This document shows, piece by piece, positions 16,967-24,421 of a DNA stretch of 40,436 bases. Numbering within the stretch: the stretch's first letter is position 1; each line of letters opens with the position of its first letter. This DNA is from Mesorhizobium sp. (lineage in GTDB: Bacteria; Pseudomonadota; Alphaproteobacteria; Rhizobiales; Rhizobiaceae). Both the position numbers and the translations under genes were made by a program. The stretch is from contig NZ_JANINM010000237.1 in assembly GCF_024509055.1 (NCBI RefSeq), positions 1 through 40,436 on the forward strand, in the 5' to 3' direction. The notes under the pieces were generated by a model. It saw only the letters and a list, made by a program, of their open reading frames with translations. It was not told where the DNA came from and ran no database searches.

Positions 16967-18405
16967 TTGGGGGAGGCTCCCAGTAGTTGATCGATCTGGT
17001 CGAGCTGACGGCGCGCGCTGATCATCGCGGCGTCGGTGGGGTCGTGCGGATCAAGGCCCGCGCCGGACGCCGGCTTCGACGCGGGCAGGACGGACCCTGC
17101 ATTGGCCTGCGCCGGAGCGGCGGCCGATGCCTCGGTGACAGGCTGCGCCGGTGCCGGCGAGGCGGCTATCGACGGTGCGTCCCGCGCCGAACTTGCCGCG
17201 GGCGCCGGCTGCTCGGGCATCGCGCCTTCCACGGGCGGCAAGGTCGCGGCGTCGGCCTGGCTGGTGTCGGCCTGACCGGCGCCTGCGGGCTCGGTGGCGG
17301 ATTTCGCCTTGCCCCCATCTTCCACGAGGTCCGCAGGGACGGGTTTGGTCTTGGCGGCTGCGGGCACGGGGGCGACGACTTCACCGGCGACGGCCTGCGC
17401 CGCGTCCAGCAAATCGCGGTCGCCCTGCGAGAGCTTGCCGCGATCGATCTTGCCGAGCCTTGAGCGCACCTCCTCGATGGTGGCCGACGTCACCGTGGAA
17501 AGGCTGGAATAGAGTAAGGCGCGTGGATCGTCCTGATTGCCTTTGCCATCCCGGCCCTGCTCGGCCCGGGCCGAAGCGAAGGCGGAGAGTTCCGTCAGCC
17601 CGTCGATCGCGGCGCGGCGCGCGATGCGCAGATAGATGACCTTCTCGCGCTCCGGATCCATCATCGAGGTGATGTCGACGAGCTTCTCCTGGCTCACCGA
17701 CATGTGGAGCGTAATGACGCCTGAGACGAAGGAATCGGCGAACTGGCTTGCATAAGGTGAGTAGAGATAAGTCGCGACATACTGCGTCGAGGCCAGCGCG
17801 AATCGTGCGGCGTCGCCTTGTGTCGCGGCGATGCCGACCGAGCGACGAAGAGCTGCTTCCTCGACCAGCGTTCCGGGACTCAGCAAGCGGGCCTCGTCCA
17901 AGAAGTTCAGCGCGGCGGCCGGTTGATCCGTCGCGAGCAGCGAGCCTTTGACCAGCGCCAGGAAGGCGCCGAGGTCGGCGGGAACGCTCATCGGATCGAT
18001 CGGCTTCAGGATCTCGATCGCCGCTTCCGGGCGGCCGTTCAGATAGGCGACGACCCCTTTGGCGATGGCAAGGCTTTGCGGATCGGCCGCAGCGCGCGAA
18101 GCAGCAGCCTCGACCGTAACCGGATTGCCGCCGCTCATGCCATAGACGAGGAGGGCGCGGAAGTTCTTCGGATCCTTGAAATCCTCGGCGTCGGCGGTGC
18201 GCAGCCTGTCGTCGGTCATTTCGAGCAGCTTTGCCTGCATCGGCAGCGCGGCATGGTCGCCGCCGGCGATGCGGTCCTGGATCATCTGCAGCGAACGCAC
18301 CAGCTGGTAAGGCTGCAAGGCGTCCTGCGCGAGCGCGGTCGCAGGCAGTCCGGCGGCGAACAACAGCAGGGCAGCGGCGCGGTCGATGACGGTCTTGGCC
18401 CTCAT
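16963..18405 (-). CDS. motC: Periplasmic motility protein MotC
   Basis: This 480-aa exported protein is specific to rhizobial flagellar motors. The start at 18405 was chosen because it overlaps the motB stop (ATGA at 18402-18405) and begins a clear signal peptide (AAALLLFAAGLPATALAQDA). A helical, TPR-like body follows (AIAKGVVAYLNGRPEAAIEI). The tail from residue ~345 is low-complexity, rich in Ala, Pro and Lys. In Sinorhizobium, MotC is a periplasmic protein needed for rotation, acts with MotB, and is folded by MotE. All three partners are encoded in this window. Confidence 0.92.
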   Translation of the reverse strand: MRAKTVIDRAAALLLFAAGLPATALAQDALQPYQLVRSLQMIQDRIAGGDHAALPMQAKLLEMTDDRLRTADAEDFKDPKNFRALLVYGMSGGNPVTVEAAASRAAADPQSLAIAKGVVAYLNGRPEAAIEILKPIDPMSVPADLGAFLALVKGSLLATDQPAAALNFLDEARLLSPGTLVEEAALRRSVGIAATQGDAARFALASTQYVATYLYSPYASQFADSFVSGVITLHMSVSQEKLVDITSMMDPEREKVIYLRIARRAAIDGLTELSAFASARAEQGRDGKGNQDDPRALLYSSLSTVTSATIEEVRSRLGKIDRGKLSQGDRDLLDAAQAVAGEVVAPVPAAAKTKPVPADLVEDGGKAKSATEPAGAGQADTSQADAATLPPVEGAMPEQPAPAASSARDAPSIAASPAPAQPVTEASAAAPAQANAGSVLPASKPASGAGLDPHDPTDAAMISARRQLDQIDQLLGASPK

Positions 18406-19781
18406 CCGCCGGTCGCCATCAGGATTTCGATGCGCCGGTTCGCGGCCGCCAGCGGATCGGACGGGATCTTCGGCTGACGATCGGCAAAGCCGGCCACTTC
18501 GGTGATACGGCTTTCGTCGACGCCGCCGCGCACCAGCATGTAGTAGGCCGAGTGCGCCCGTGCGGTGGACAGCCGCCAATTGTCGTAGGTATCGCTTCGG
18601 AACGGCCGAGCGTCGGTGTGGCCGCCAATGGTGATAGTGCCTTTCTTTTCGTTGATGATGCGGCCGATCTTCTCCATAGCCTGAACCAGTTCGCGGCGCG
18701 GCATGGCCGATCCGATCTCGAACATCCCGAAGTCGAGCTGGTCGGTGATCGAGATGACGACGCCCTTGTCCGTCGCTTCGACGGAGACGCCTTCGGCCAG
18801 CTTCTCGCCCGGCTTGAATGCCGCGGCCAGTTCCTTCTTGATTTCGGCGGCGGCCTGGAGAGCGGCGGCGCTGGGCGCCTTCTCCCCGGTATCTTGGGCC
18901 GGGCTCGTTCCGGCTTTCTGTGCCCCGGCCTTCTTGCTCTCGGGCTTCGGGGTTGCTTCGCCCTGGTCGGCCTCGACCTTCTCGTTGGCGACTTTCCCCG
19001 CATCGGCATCGGCCGATCCGGCCTTGGGCTGCGTTTTTTCCGCCGTGGCCAGCGGTTCCAGCGGCGCGGCCAGGGTTGGTGGCGCCGCTGGAACGGCCTT
19101 CACTTTCGGAACCTGGGTTTCGGCGATCTTGTCGCCCGGCTTGGCTGGATCGCCTTCCACCTTGGCGCGCTCGGCGCTGGCCTCGGCGACGGGGGTTGCC
19201 ACCTGCTGCGACCAGAAATCCGGCGCGAATGGATCGCGATAGGATTCGCCGCCGGATGCGCCGGTCGCCGGGCCGGCGTTCTGCGCGCCGCCTTCGCCCT
19301 TGGCGCTGACATTCTGCATCACGCCGGTATCGGCGGCGATTTCCGCGAGCACCGCGTAGGGATCGGCAAACAGGCGCTCGTCCGAGGCCTCGGAATTCTG
19401 CGAGGCGTCCTTGGTCTGCCTGCGATCGGAAGAGCCGGTACCTCCCTTGCCGTTGTCGCCGGTCTTGGCCGCGCCGTCCTGAGGGTTGTCGGCCGTCAAT
19501 CCCACCTTGCTCGGGCCGTCGCCGAGATCCTCCAGGCCCTTGCGGCTGGAGTTGCGGTCGATAAGCTCGACCGGGTTAAAATAGCTGGCAACGGCCGCCT
19601 TGGTCTGCTCATTGGCCGCATTGATCAACCACATGACGAGGAAGAAGCACATCATCGCGGTCATGAAGTCGGCGAAGGCGATCTTCCAGACGCCACCGTG
19701 ATGTCCTTCGTCATGACCGTCATGATTGCGCTTGACGATGATGATTTCGTGGACGCCTTCGCCGTGGCCGACAGCGCTCAT
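18402..19781 (-). CDS. motB: Flagellar stator protein MotB
   Basis: This 459-aa stator subunit has a single N-terminal membrane helix carrying the proton-accepting Asp in KIAFADFMTAMMCFFLVMWL (about residues 34-53). A very long, low-complexity periplasmic linker follows. The C-terminal OmpA-like peptidoglycan-binding domain has ITIGGHTDARPF and LSTARAHSAYYML. It forms the proton channel with MotA, which is encoded separately at 34.7 kb. The start at 19781 was preferred to an upstream in-frame ATG because it overlaps the stop of the FliH-like gene by 4 nt. The linker makes it longer than enteric MotB (~308 aa). Confidence 0.94.
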   Translation of the reverse strand: MSAVGHGEGVHEIIIVKRNHDGHDEGHHGGVWKIAFADFMTAMMCFFLVMWLINAANEQTKAAVASYFNPVELIDRNSSRKGLEDLGDGPSKVGLTADNPQDGAAKTGDNGKGGTGSSDRRQTKDASQNSEASDERLFADPYAVLAEIAADTGVMQNVSAKGEGGAQNAGPATGASGGESYRDPFAPDFWSQQVATPVAEASAERAKVEGDPAKPGDKIAETQVPKVKAVPAAPPTLAAPLEPLATAEKTQPKAGSADADAGKVANEKVEADQGEATPKPESKKAGAQKAGTSPAQDTGEKAPSAAALQAAAEIKKELAAAFKPGEKLAEGVSVEATDKGVVISITDQLDFGMFEIGSAMPRRELVQAMEKIGRIINEKKGTITIGGHTDARPFRSDTYDNWRLSTARAHSAYYMLVRGGVDESRITEVAGFADRQPKIPSDPLAAANRRIEILMATGG

Positions 19782-20404
19782 GGCAGGATCTCCGACAGGG
19801 AGGCCGACCATTCGGCAATGCGCGTCTCGAAGACGGCTTCATCGATGGTCACGGTCAGATCGAAGCCCGGGGCCTCGGTGAAATCGAGATTGGCTGCGCG
19901 AGGGCCGAGCGCGGCCTTCAGCGGCTCGAACATCGAAAGCGGCCCATGCACGCCAATGCGCACGGCTTCGCTGTCGGCGACCGCCGCATTGATCGTGCCG
20001 GCGAGCGCTGCCAGCGAACGCGCCTGCAGATCGTCGCTGACCATGCCGCCGATGATGCGGGCAATCGTGGTGCCGGCGAGCTCGGCCACGCGCGCCTCCA
20101 TGGCGGCAATCCGCGTCGCGACCGCGGCGCCAAGGTCGCCGCCGAAGCTTTCCAGAAAGGCCTTTGCCGTCTCATCGTTGGTCTGGCGCTCGGCCTCGAG
20201 CGCGGCCTGGTGGTCGGCGGCGAGGCGTGCCTCGAGCGCGGTTTCGGCATCGGCCACTGCCTCGGCAATCAGCATGCCGATGTCGGCCTGCGGCCGAGGC
20301 GCATCCGGTTTGCGCTCGATGTCGGGCGACGCAGGCGCATTGCCGCTATTCGCGGGGGGTGGACCGAAATCGGGCAGGAGATCGAAAAGAGCTGCCGAGG
20401 GCAT
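19778..20404 (-). CDS. FliH-like flagellar export protein (putative)
   Basis: This 208-aa soluble protein is not named in most rhizobial annotations. Residues ~40-115 form a long, Ala/Glu-rich helix. The C-terminal half (IARIIGGMVSDDLQARSLAA, then AVRIGVHGPLSMFEPLKAAL and VTIDEAVFETRIAEW) follows the pattern of the FliH/YscL/HrpE domain, which resembles the stalk of F- and V-type ATPases. It would bind and restrain the export ATPase FliI and dock it at the switch. Position supports this: it lies 3 bp after fliF and overlaps motB by 4 nt, and no other fliH candidate is present. Confidence 0.68.
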   Translation of the reverse strand: MPSAALFDLLPDFGPPPANSGNAPASPDIERKPDAPRPQADIGMLIAEAVADAETALEARLAADHQAALEAERQTNDETAKAFLESFGGDLGAAVATRIAAMEARVAELAGTTIARIIGGMVSDDLQARSLAALAGTINAAVADSEAVRIGVHGPLSMFEPLKAALGPRAANLDFTEAPGFDLTVTIDEAVFETRIAEWSASLSEILP

Positions 20405-20407
20405 GGC

Positions 20408-22069
20408 CTAACCCACGGCCTCGGGTGCTGCGGCCCATTTGCGCAGGATCTGCGCGGTGCGCTCCTCGTTGAGGTCGACCATGCGGGCGAGCCGGTCCTG
20501 GGGCGCCGGCCTGATCTTCTGGCGCAGGTCGTCAAGCGGCGTGGAGCCGGGACGGGCACCCGGCAGGGCGCCGACCGGCACCTCGGAAGCGATCGCGGCC
20601 ACCGGCGGGGCCTCAGGCATCGGCAACGAGCGCTGGACGTCGTCGAAGCTCGGGCCAGCGGCGATGGCCGGCTTCGCCGATGAGGTCAGAGCGGCAGCCA
20701 TCGGCCGCAGGCCGAAAAAGGCCAGCAGGAAGACGACGACGATGAAGGCGGCGGCGTTGATGAGGGTGCCGGCATGGGTGCCGACCGAAGCCAGGATGCC
20801 CGGCTGGTCGATCGGCTCGCCATCCAGCCCGTCGATGAACTCCACCGCCGAAACGTCGATGATGTCGCCGCGCTTCTCGTCGAAGCCCGTGGCCGATGCC
20901 ACCATCTTCTGGATTTCAGCGACGCGCTTGGCGATCTGGTCGGGGGTGGCGTCCTTGCCGAGGATCGTCTTCAGGCGCTCCTGGTTGACGACGACGGCGA
21001 CGGACATCTTGGTGACGGTGTAGCCGTTGGAAACGGTGGCGATCTTCTTCGAATTGATCTCGTAGTTGGTGATCTCTTCCTTACGGTCGTTCTGCGAGGA
21101 AGATTGCGGTCCTTCGGTGCTGGTCGTCTGCGTCTCCGGCAGGTTCTGTTCGACGCTGGTCGGCGTCGACGCCTGCTTCTGGTTGCTGTTTTCATTGGTC
21201 TTCACCGATTGCACCGAACGCTCGACGCGGGAGTTCGGATCGAAGATTGTCTCCTCGGTCTGGCGGGTGTCGGTGTTGACGTCGGCCTTGACGCTGGCGC
21301 GGAAATTGTCGGGGCCGAGATAGGGGGCGAGCGCCCGGCGGATATTGTCGCCGATCTGGGTTTCGACCGTCTGCTCGACGCCGAGCGTGCGCGCGGCGCT
21401 GGTGTTCGACGGATCGTCTCCGGCCGCGAGCAGATTGCCGTTGGAATCCAGCACCGTGACCTTGTCGGCCGCCAGGCCGGGAACCGCCGCGGCGACCAGG
21501 TGGCGGATCGACATGGCGCTCTTTTCGGCGTCGTTGCCGGAGTAGCGGATGACCACCGAGGCGGAAGGCTGCTGTTCGTCGCGGCGGAAATTGGCGCGCT
21601 CGGACATCACGATGTGGACACGAGCCGCCTTGACGCCGGCAATCGACTGGATGGTGCGCGCGATCTCGCCTTCCAGCGCACGCACGCGGGTGATCTGCTG
21701 CATGAAGGAGGTGAGGCCAAGCGAGCCGACATTGTCGAAGAGCTCGTAGCCGGCGTTGGAGCTGGTCGGCAGGCCCTTTTCGGCAAGCAGCATGCGCGCC
21801 TGCGCCGTGGTGCCGGCCGGCACCAGCACCGACGTTCCGTCGGGGCCGACGTCGAAGCCGATGCCCGCGTCACCCAGAACCAGGCCGATCTGGTTCACGT
21901 CGGAGCGATCGAGGCCGACATACAGCGTCTCATAGGCCGGACGGTTGAGATAGATCGAAGCAACGCCGATCACGGCCATGACCAATGCGGCGATGCCGCC
22001 CATGAGAGCGAGCCGCCTGACCCCGAATCCCCGGAGGTTCGCGATAAGGGTCTGGATCTGTTCCGGCAC
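20408..22069 (-). CDS. fliF: Flagellar MS-ring protein FliF
   Basis: This 553-aa inner-membrane ring protein has two membrane helices: residues ~18-42 (LALMGGIAALVMAVIGVASI) and ~440-460 (INAAAFIVVVFLLAFFGL). Between them is the periplasmic YscJ/FliF region (RNRPAYETLYVGL-like start, GYELFDNVGSLGLTSFMQQI, ARVHIVMSERANFRRDEQ). The cytoplasmic C-terminus has the FliG-binding stretch AQILRKWAA. The start is GTG at 22069, since an in-frame TGA lies two codons upstream and no ATG fits. It heads the fliF-FliH-like-motB-motC-fliK-transglycosylase operon and has a Rem-type promoter at 22105-22142. Confidence 0.96.
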   Translation of the reverse strand: MPEQIQTLIANLRGFGVRRLALMGGIAALVMAVIGVASIYLNRPAYETLYVGLDRSDVNQIGLVLGDAGIGFDVGPDGTSVLVPAGTTAQARMLLAEKGLPTSSNAGYELFDNVGSLGLTSFMQQITRVRALEGEIARTIQSIAGVKAARVHIVMSERANFRRDEQQPSASVVIRYSGNDAEKSAMSIRHLVAAAVPGLAADKVTVLDSNGNLLAAGDDPSNTSAARTLGVEQTVETQIGDNIRRALAPYLGPDNFRASVKADVNTDTRQTEETIFDPNSRVERSVQSVKTNENSNQKQASTPTSVEQNLPETQTTSTEGPQSSSQNDRKEEITNYEINSKKIATVSNGYTVTKMSVAVVVNQERLKTILGKDATPDQIAKRVAEIQKMVASATGFDEKRGDIIDVSAVEFIDGLDGEPIDQPGILASVGTHAGTLINAAAFIVVVFLLAFFGLRPMAAALTSSAKPAIAAGPSFDDVQRSLPMPEAPPVAAIASEVPVGALPGARPGSTPLDDLRQKIRPAPQDRLARMVDLNEERTAQILRKWAAAPEAVG

Positions 22070-22104
22070 GATTCAACCGCTCCCAGCATGACTGTCCGCC
22101 TGGG

Positions 22105-22142
22105 AGACTAGACCGCGAAGCTTGTGCGAGGATGATAGGGCT
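22105..22142 (-). promoter_or_regulatory. Candidate Rem-type promoter of the fliF operon
   Basis: On the - strand this reads CCTCGCACAAG (22131-22121), ten bases, then TAGTCT (22110-22105), placed 36 bp before the GTG of fliF. It matches the flgE, flgB, motA and DUF1217 promoters in core sequence and exact spacing. The upstream 11-bp half-site is poorly conserved here (ending CAT instead of CAAG). In Brucella, FtcR has been reported to bind upstream of fliF, which fits. Confidence 0.65.
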
Positions 22143-22195
22143 CGCCCGCCCGCCCGTTTCAACGCCAAGGCGGCAAAAGGTTGGGGCCAAGGCAA

Positions 22196-22222
22196 AGAGG
22201 CCGCGCCTTGGGCGCGGCCTCT
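22196..22222 (-). terminator. Terminator after flagellin gene 1
   Basis: A strong GC-rich hairpin has arms AGAGGCCGCGCC (22196-22207) and GGCGCGGCCTCT (22211-22222) with a 3-nt loop. It starts 25 bp past the stop of the flagellin gene at 22248. On the - strand the stem is followed only by TTGCC, so the T-tract is weak. Placement right after a highly expressed gene supports the call. Confidence 0.75.
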
Positions 22223-22247
22223 CGAAGGATCTACCGGATGCGGTGGC

Positions 22248-23135
22248 TTAGCCGTTCTTGAACAGCGACAGGATCGACTGCGAGTTGCTGTTGGCGATCG
22301 ACAGCGCCTGGATGCCGAGCTGCTGCTGGACCTGAAGCGCCTGCAGGCGGGTCGATTCCTTGTTCATGTCGGCGTCGACCAACGCGCCGACGCCCTTGTC
22401 GATGGAGTCCGAGAGGTTCGACAGGAAGCTCTTCTGGGTGTCGATGCGCGACTTGGCGGCACCAAGATAGGCTGCGCCGGTGCCAAGCTTGCCGAGCGCC
22501 GTTTCAACGCTGTCCAAGGCGGTGTCGACGTTTGCATCGGAGACGGCAGTAGTGCTCGGGTCGAAGAAGGACGTGGCGAGCAGACCGCCGACGATGCCGC
22601 CGGTGCCGGCGGTGTCGAGAACCTGGGTGTCGGAGGCCGCGACGTTGATGGTGTCGATGGCTACCGTCGTGCCAGTCCGGTTGTACGAGGCGACGATGTT
22701 CAGGTCGGAGGCGGCGGTGCCGTCGTTCTGCAACAGGTTCGACCCGGCGTAGCTGGCATTGGTGACCGACGACTTGATCTGTTCCTGGATCGCCTTGATT
22801 TCGGTCGCGATCTTCTGCTGGTCGTCCTGGCTGGCGCCACGGGCGGTGACCAGCTTCGCTTTGATCGCGTCAACCTGGTCCTTGATGTTGGTGATGGCGG
22901 TGTAGGCGGTGTCGACCTTGCCTGCGCCGAGACCAAGCGCATCCTGGACGGACGAAATCGCCTTGTTGTCGGACCGCATCGATGTGGCGATGGACCAGTA
23001 GGCGGCGTTGTCGGAAGCGGTGGCGACGCGGTAGCCGGTGGAAATCCGGGCCTGGGTGATCTGAAGCTGGTTGTTGGTGTTGTTGAGGCTCTGCAGCGCG
23101 GTCAGCGCGGCGGCGTTCGTCATGATACTTGCCAA
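22248..23135 (-). CDS. fla: Flagellin 1
   Basis: This 295-aa secreted filament subunit has the conserved N-terminal D0/D1 helices (LTALQSLNNTNNQLQITQAR, then ISTGYRVATASDNAAYWSIA). The C-terminal helix has STRLQALQVQQQLGIQALSI, and the variable central domain is short. The start is taken as TTG at 23135: it aligns with the ATG of the neighbouring flagellin (MASIMTN against MSSILTN) and has GAAGGGG about 6 nt upstream. An ATG four codons later is the alternative. By hand alignment it is about 86% identical to flagellin 2. It has its own upstream region with a CtrA-type box and is a likely FlaF/FlbT target. Confidence 0.95.
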   Translation of the reverse strand: MASIMTNAAALTALQSLNNTNNQLQITQARISTGYRVATASDNAAYWSIATSMRSDNKAISSVQDALGLGAGKVDTAYTAITNIKDQVDAIKAKLVTARGASQDDQQKIATEIKAIQEQIKSSVTNASYAGSNLLQNDGTAASDLNIVASYNRTGTTVAIDTINVAASDTQVLDTAGTGGIVGGLLATSFFDPSTTAVSDANVDTALDSVETALGKLGTGAAYLGAAKSRIDTQKSFLSNLSDSIDKGVGALVDADMNKESTRLQALQVQQQLGIQALSIANSNSQSILSLFKNG

Positions 23136-23158
23136 GATACACCCCTTCTCAAAGCAGA

Positions 23159-23206
23159 CATGCCTAGCGCATGCCGGTCAAAACCCGCGGCGGGGGGCGT
23201 CATGCC
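23159..23206 (-). repeat. Three GGCATG repeats in the flagellin 1 leader
   Basis: CATGCC on the + strand (GGCATG on the - strand) occurs at 23159-23164, 23170-23175 and 23201-23206, the first two exactly 11 bp apart. One copy also occurs at 24339-24344, upstream of flagellin 2. They lie between the putative promoter elements and the start codon. They may be regulator or mRNA-binding sites, but such short words can recur by chance. Confidence 0.25.
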
Positions 23207-23239
23207 TGTCGACCAACTGGTCTGCCCGTCATAGCGATT

Positions 23240-23254
23240 GGTTAACCATAACTA
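23240..23254 (-). promoter_or_regulatory. Flagellin upstream motif, copy 1
   Basis: GGTTAACCATAACTA on the + strand (TAGTTATGGTTAACC toward the gene), 105-119 bp before the TTG of flagellin 1. It differs at only two of 15 positions from the copy upstream of flagellin 2. It includes a TTAACCAT word (23242-23249), the half-site reported for CtrA in alphaproteobacteria. It may be a promoter core or an activator site specific to the filament genes. Confidence 0.5.
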
Positions 23255-23264
23255 GCGCGACATG

Positions 23265-23280
23265 GTTAATGGCGCGTTAA
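23265..23280 (-). promoter_or_regulatory. CtrA-type box upstream of flagellin 1
   Basis: On the - strand the sequence reads TTAACGCGCCATTAAC, an exact match to the CtrA consensus TTAA-N7-TTAAC, oriented toward the flagellin gene and 130 bp before its start. The second half-site continues into CAT, giving a TTAACCAT word on the - strand (23269-23262). CtrA is the cell-cycle response regulator of alphaproteobacteria. Direct CtrA control is known for flagellar genes in Caulobacter; it is inferred here. Confidence 0.6.
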
Positions 23281-23315
23281 GGTCAAGCTTGAGATGGTAA
23301 ATCGACAGTATCTTG

Positions 23316-23353
23316 AAAATAAAAAACCGGGCCGCGCTGGAGGCGCGGCCCGG
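23316..23353 (-). terminator. Rho-independent terminator after flagellin 2
   Basis: A perfect 11-bp hairpin, CCGGGCCGCGC (23327-23337) with GCGCGGCCCGG (23343-23353), has a 5-nt loop. On the - strand it is followed by TTTTTTATTTT, a textbook intrinsic terminator. It lies 27 bp beyond the stop of flagellin 2 and separates the two flagellin transcription units. Confidence 0.92.
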
Positions 23354-23380
23354 TCTGGATATCCTGGCTGAGATAGGAGA

Positions 23381-24268
23381 TCAGCCGCCGCGGAAGAGCG
23401 ACAGGATCTGCTGCGTGCTGCCGTTGGCGATCGAGAGCGCCTGGATGCCGAGCTGCTGCTGGACCTGGAGGGCCTGCAGGCGGGTCGATTCCTTGTTCAT
23501 GTCAGCGTCGACAAGCGTGCCGACGCCCTTGTCGATCGAGTCCGAGAGGCTCGACAGGAAGCTCTTCTGGGTGTCGATGCGCGACTGGGCGGCGCCCAGC
23601 GAGGCGGCGCCGGTGGCGAGCTTGCCGAGCGCCGTTTCAACGGTGCCGAGAGCGGTGTCGATGTTCGTGTCCGAGACAGCGGCGGTGCTCGGGTCGAAGA
23701 AGGTCGTGGCCAGCAGGCCACCGACGATGCCGCCCGTACCGGCGACGTCGAGAACCTGCGTGTCGGAAGCCTTGACGTTGATGGTGTCGATTTTGACGGT
23801 CGCGCCCGTGCGGTTGTACGAAGCGACGACGTTCAGGTCGGAAGCGGCCGTGCCGTCGTTCTGCAGCAGGTTCGAGCCGGCGAAGTTGGCGTTGGTGACC
23901 GACGACTTGATCTGGTCCTGGATGGCCTGGATTTCGGTCGCGATCTTCTGCTGATCTTCCTGGCTGGCGCCGCGAGCGGTGACCAGCTTGGTCTTGATCA
24001 GGTCGACCTGATCCTTGACGGTGTTGATGGCGGTGTAGGCGGTGTCAACCTTGCCAGCGCCGAGGCCGAGCGAGTCCTGGACGGCCGAGAGGGCCTTGTT
24101 GTCGGACTTCATCGAGGTGGCGATCGACCAGTAAGCGGCGTTGTCAGAAGCGGTGGCGACGCGGTAGCCCGTGGAAATGCGGGACTGGGTGATCTGAAGC
24201 TGGTTCTGGGTGTTGTTCAGGCTCTGCAGCGCGGTCAGCGCGGCCGAATTGGTCAGGATACTGGACAT
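23381..24268 (-). CDS. fla: Flagellin 2
   Basis: This 295-aa filament subunit is nearly identical in layout to flagellin 1: conserved N-terminal helices (LTALQSLNNTQNQLQITQSR), a short central domain (TVKIDTINVKASDTQVLDVA) and a C-terminal helix ending in SIANGSTQQILSLFRGG. It starts with ATG at 24268. The leader is long and A-rich just upstream of the gene and contains a perfect hairpin at 24306-24326. The gene has its own terminator. Substitutions against flagellin 1 (about 41 of 295) are mostly conservative and spread along the protein. In related rhizobia several flagellins make a complex filament. Confidence 0.96.
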   Translation of the reverse strand: MSSILTNSAALTALQSLNNTQNQLQITQSRISTGYRVATASDNAAYWSIATSMKSDNKALSAVQDSLGLGAGKVDTAYTAINTVKDQVDLIKTKLVTARGASQEDQQKIATEIQAIQDQIKSSVTNANFAGSNLLQNDGTAASDLNVVASYNRTGATVKIDTINVKASDTQVLDVAGTGGIVGGLLATTFFDPSTAAVSDTNIDTALGTVETALGKLATGAASLGAAQSRIDTQKSFLSSLSDSIDKGVGTLVDADMNKESTRLQALQVQQQLGIQALSIANGSTQQILSLFRGG

Positions 24269-24305
24269 GGCTACTCGTACCTTGGTTTTTACAGGATTTT
24301 TTTGA

Positions 24306-24326
24306 CATACCGGCTCTTCCGGTATG
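24306..24326 (-). promoter_or_regulatory. Leader hairpin of flagellin 2 mRNA
   Basis: A perfect 8-bp inverted repeat, CATACCGG (24306-24313) and CCGGTATG (24319-24326), with a 5-nt loop lies 38-58 nt before the flagellin 2 ATG. On the mRNA it is followed by an A-rich stretch, so it is not a terminator. FlbT acts on structured flagellin leaders in Caulobacter, so this is a candidate binding or stability element. Confidence 0.5.
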
Positions 24327-24421
24327 ACGGTGCGGCATCATGCCAATGATCGCTGAAACCCGATCACCCGCCATCTGCGAGAAGTATGCGGGCAAGTCCC
24401 TACCAAAGAGCTAAATCCGAG

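Noticed and set aside
18552..20411. Long + strand open frame opposite motB and the FliH-like gene; similar frames at 5054-6835, 20774-22111 and 28257-29618
   Set aside because: All are mirror frames of well-supported genes, with composition typical of non-coding GC-rich frames and no ribosome-binding site or family match.
22080..22106. Inverted repeat CTCCCAG / CTGGGAG before fliF that could hide the GGAG ribosome-binding site
   Set aside because: The 5' arm overlaps and follows the proposed -10 box (22110-22105), so most of it would lie upstream of the transcript start and could not fold in the mRNA.
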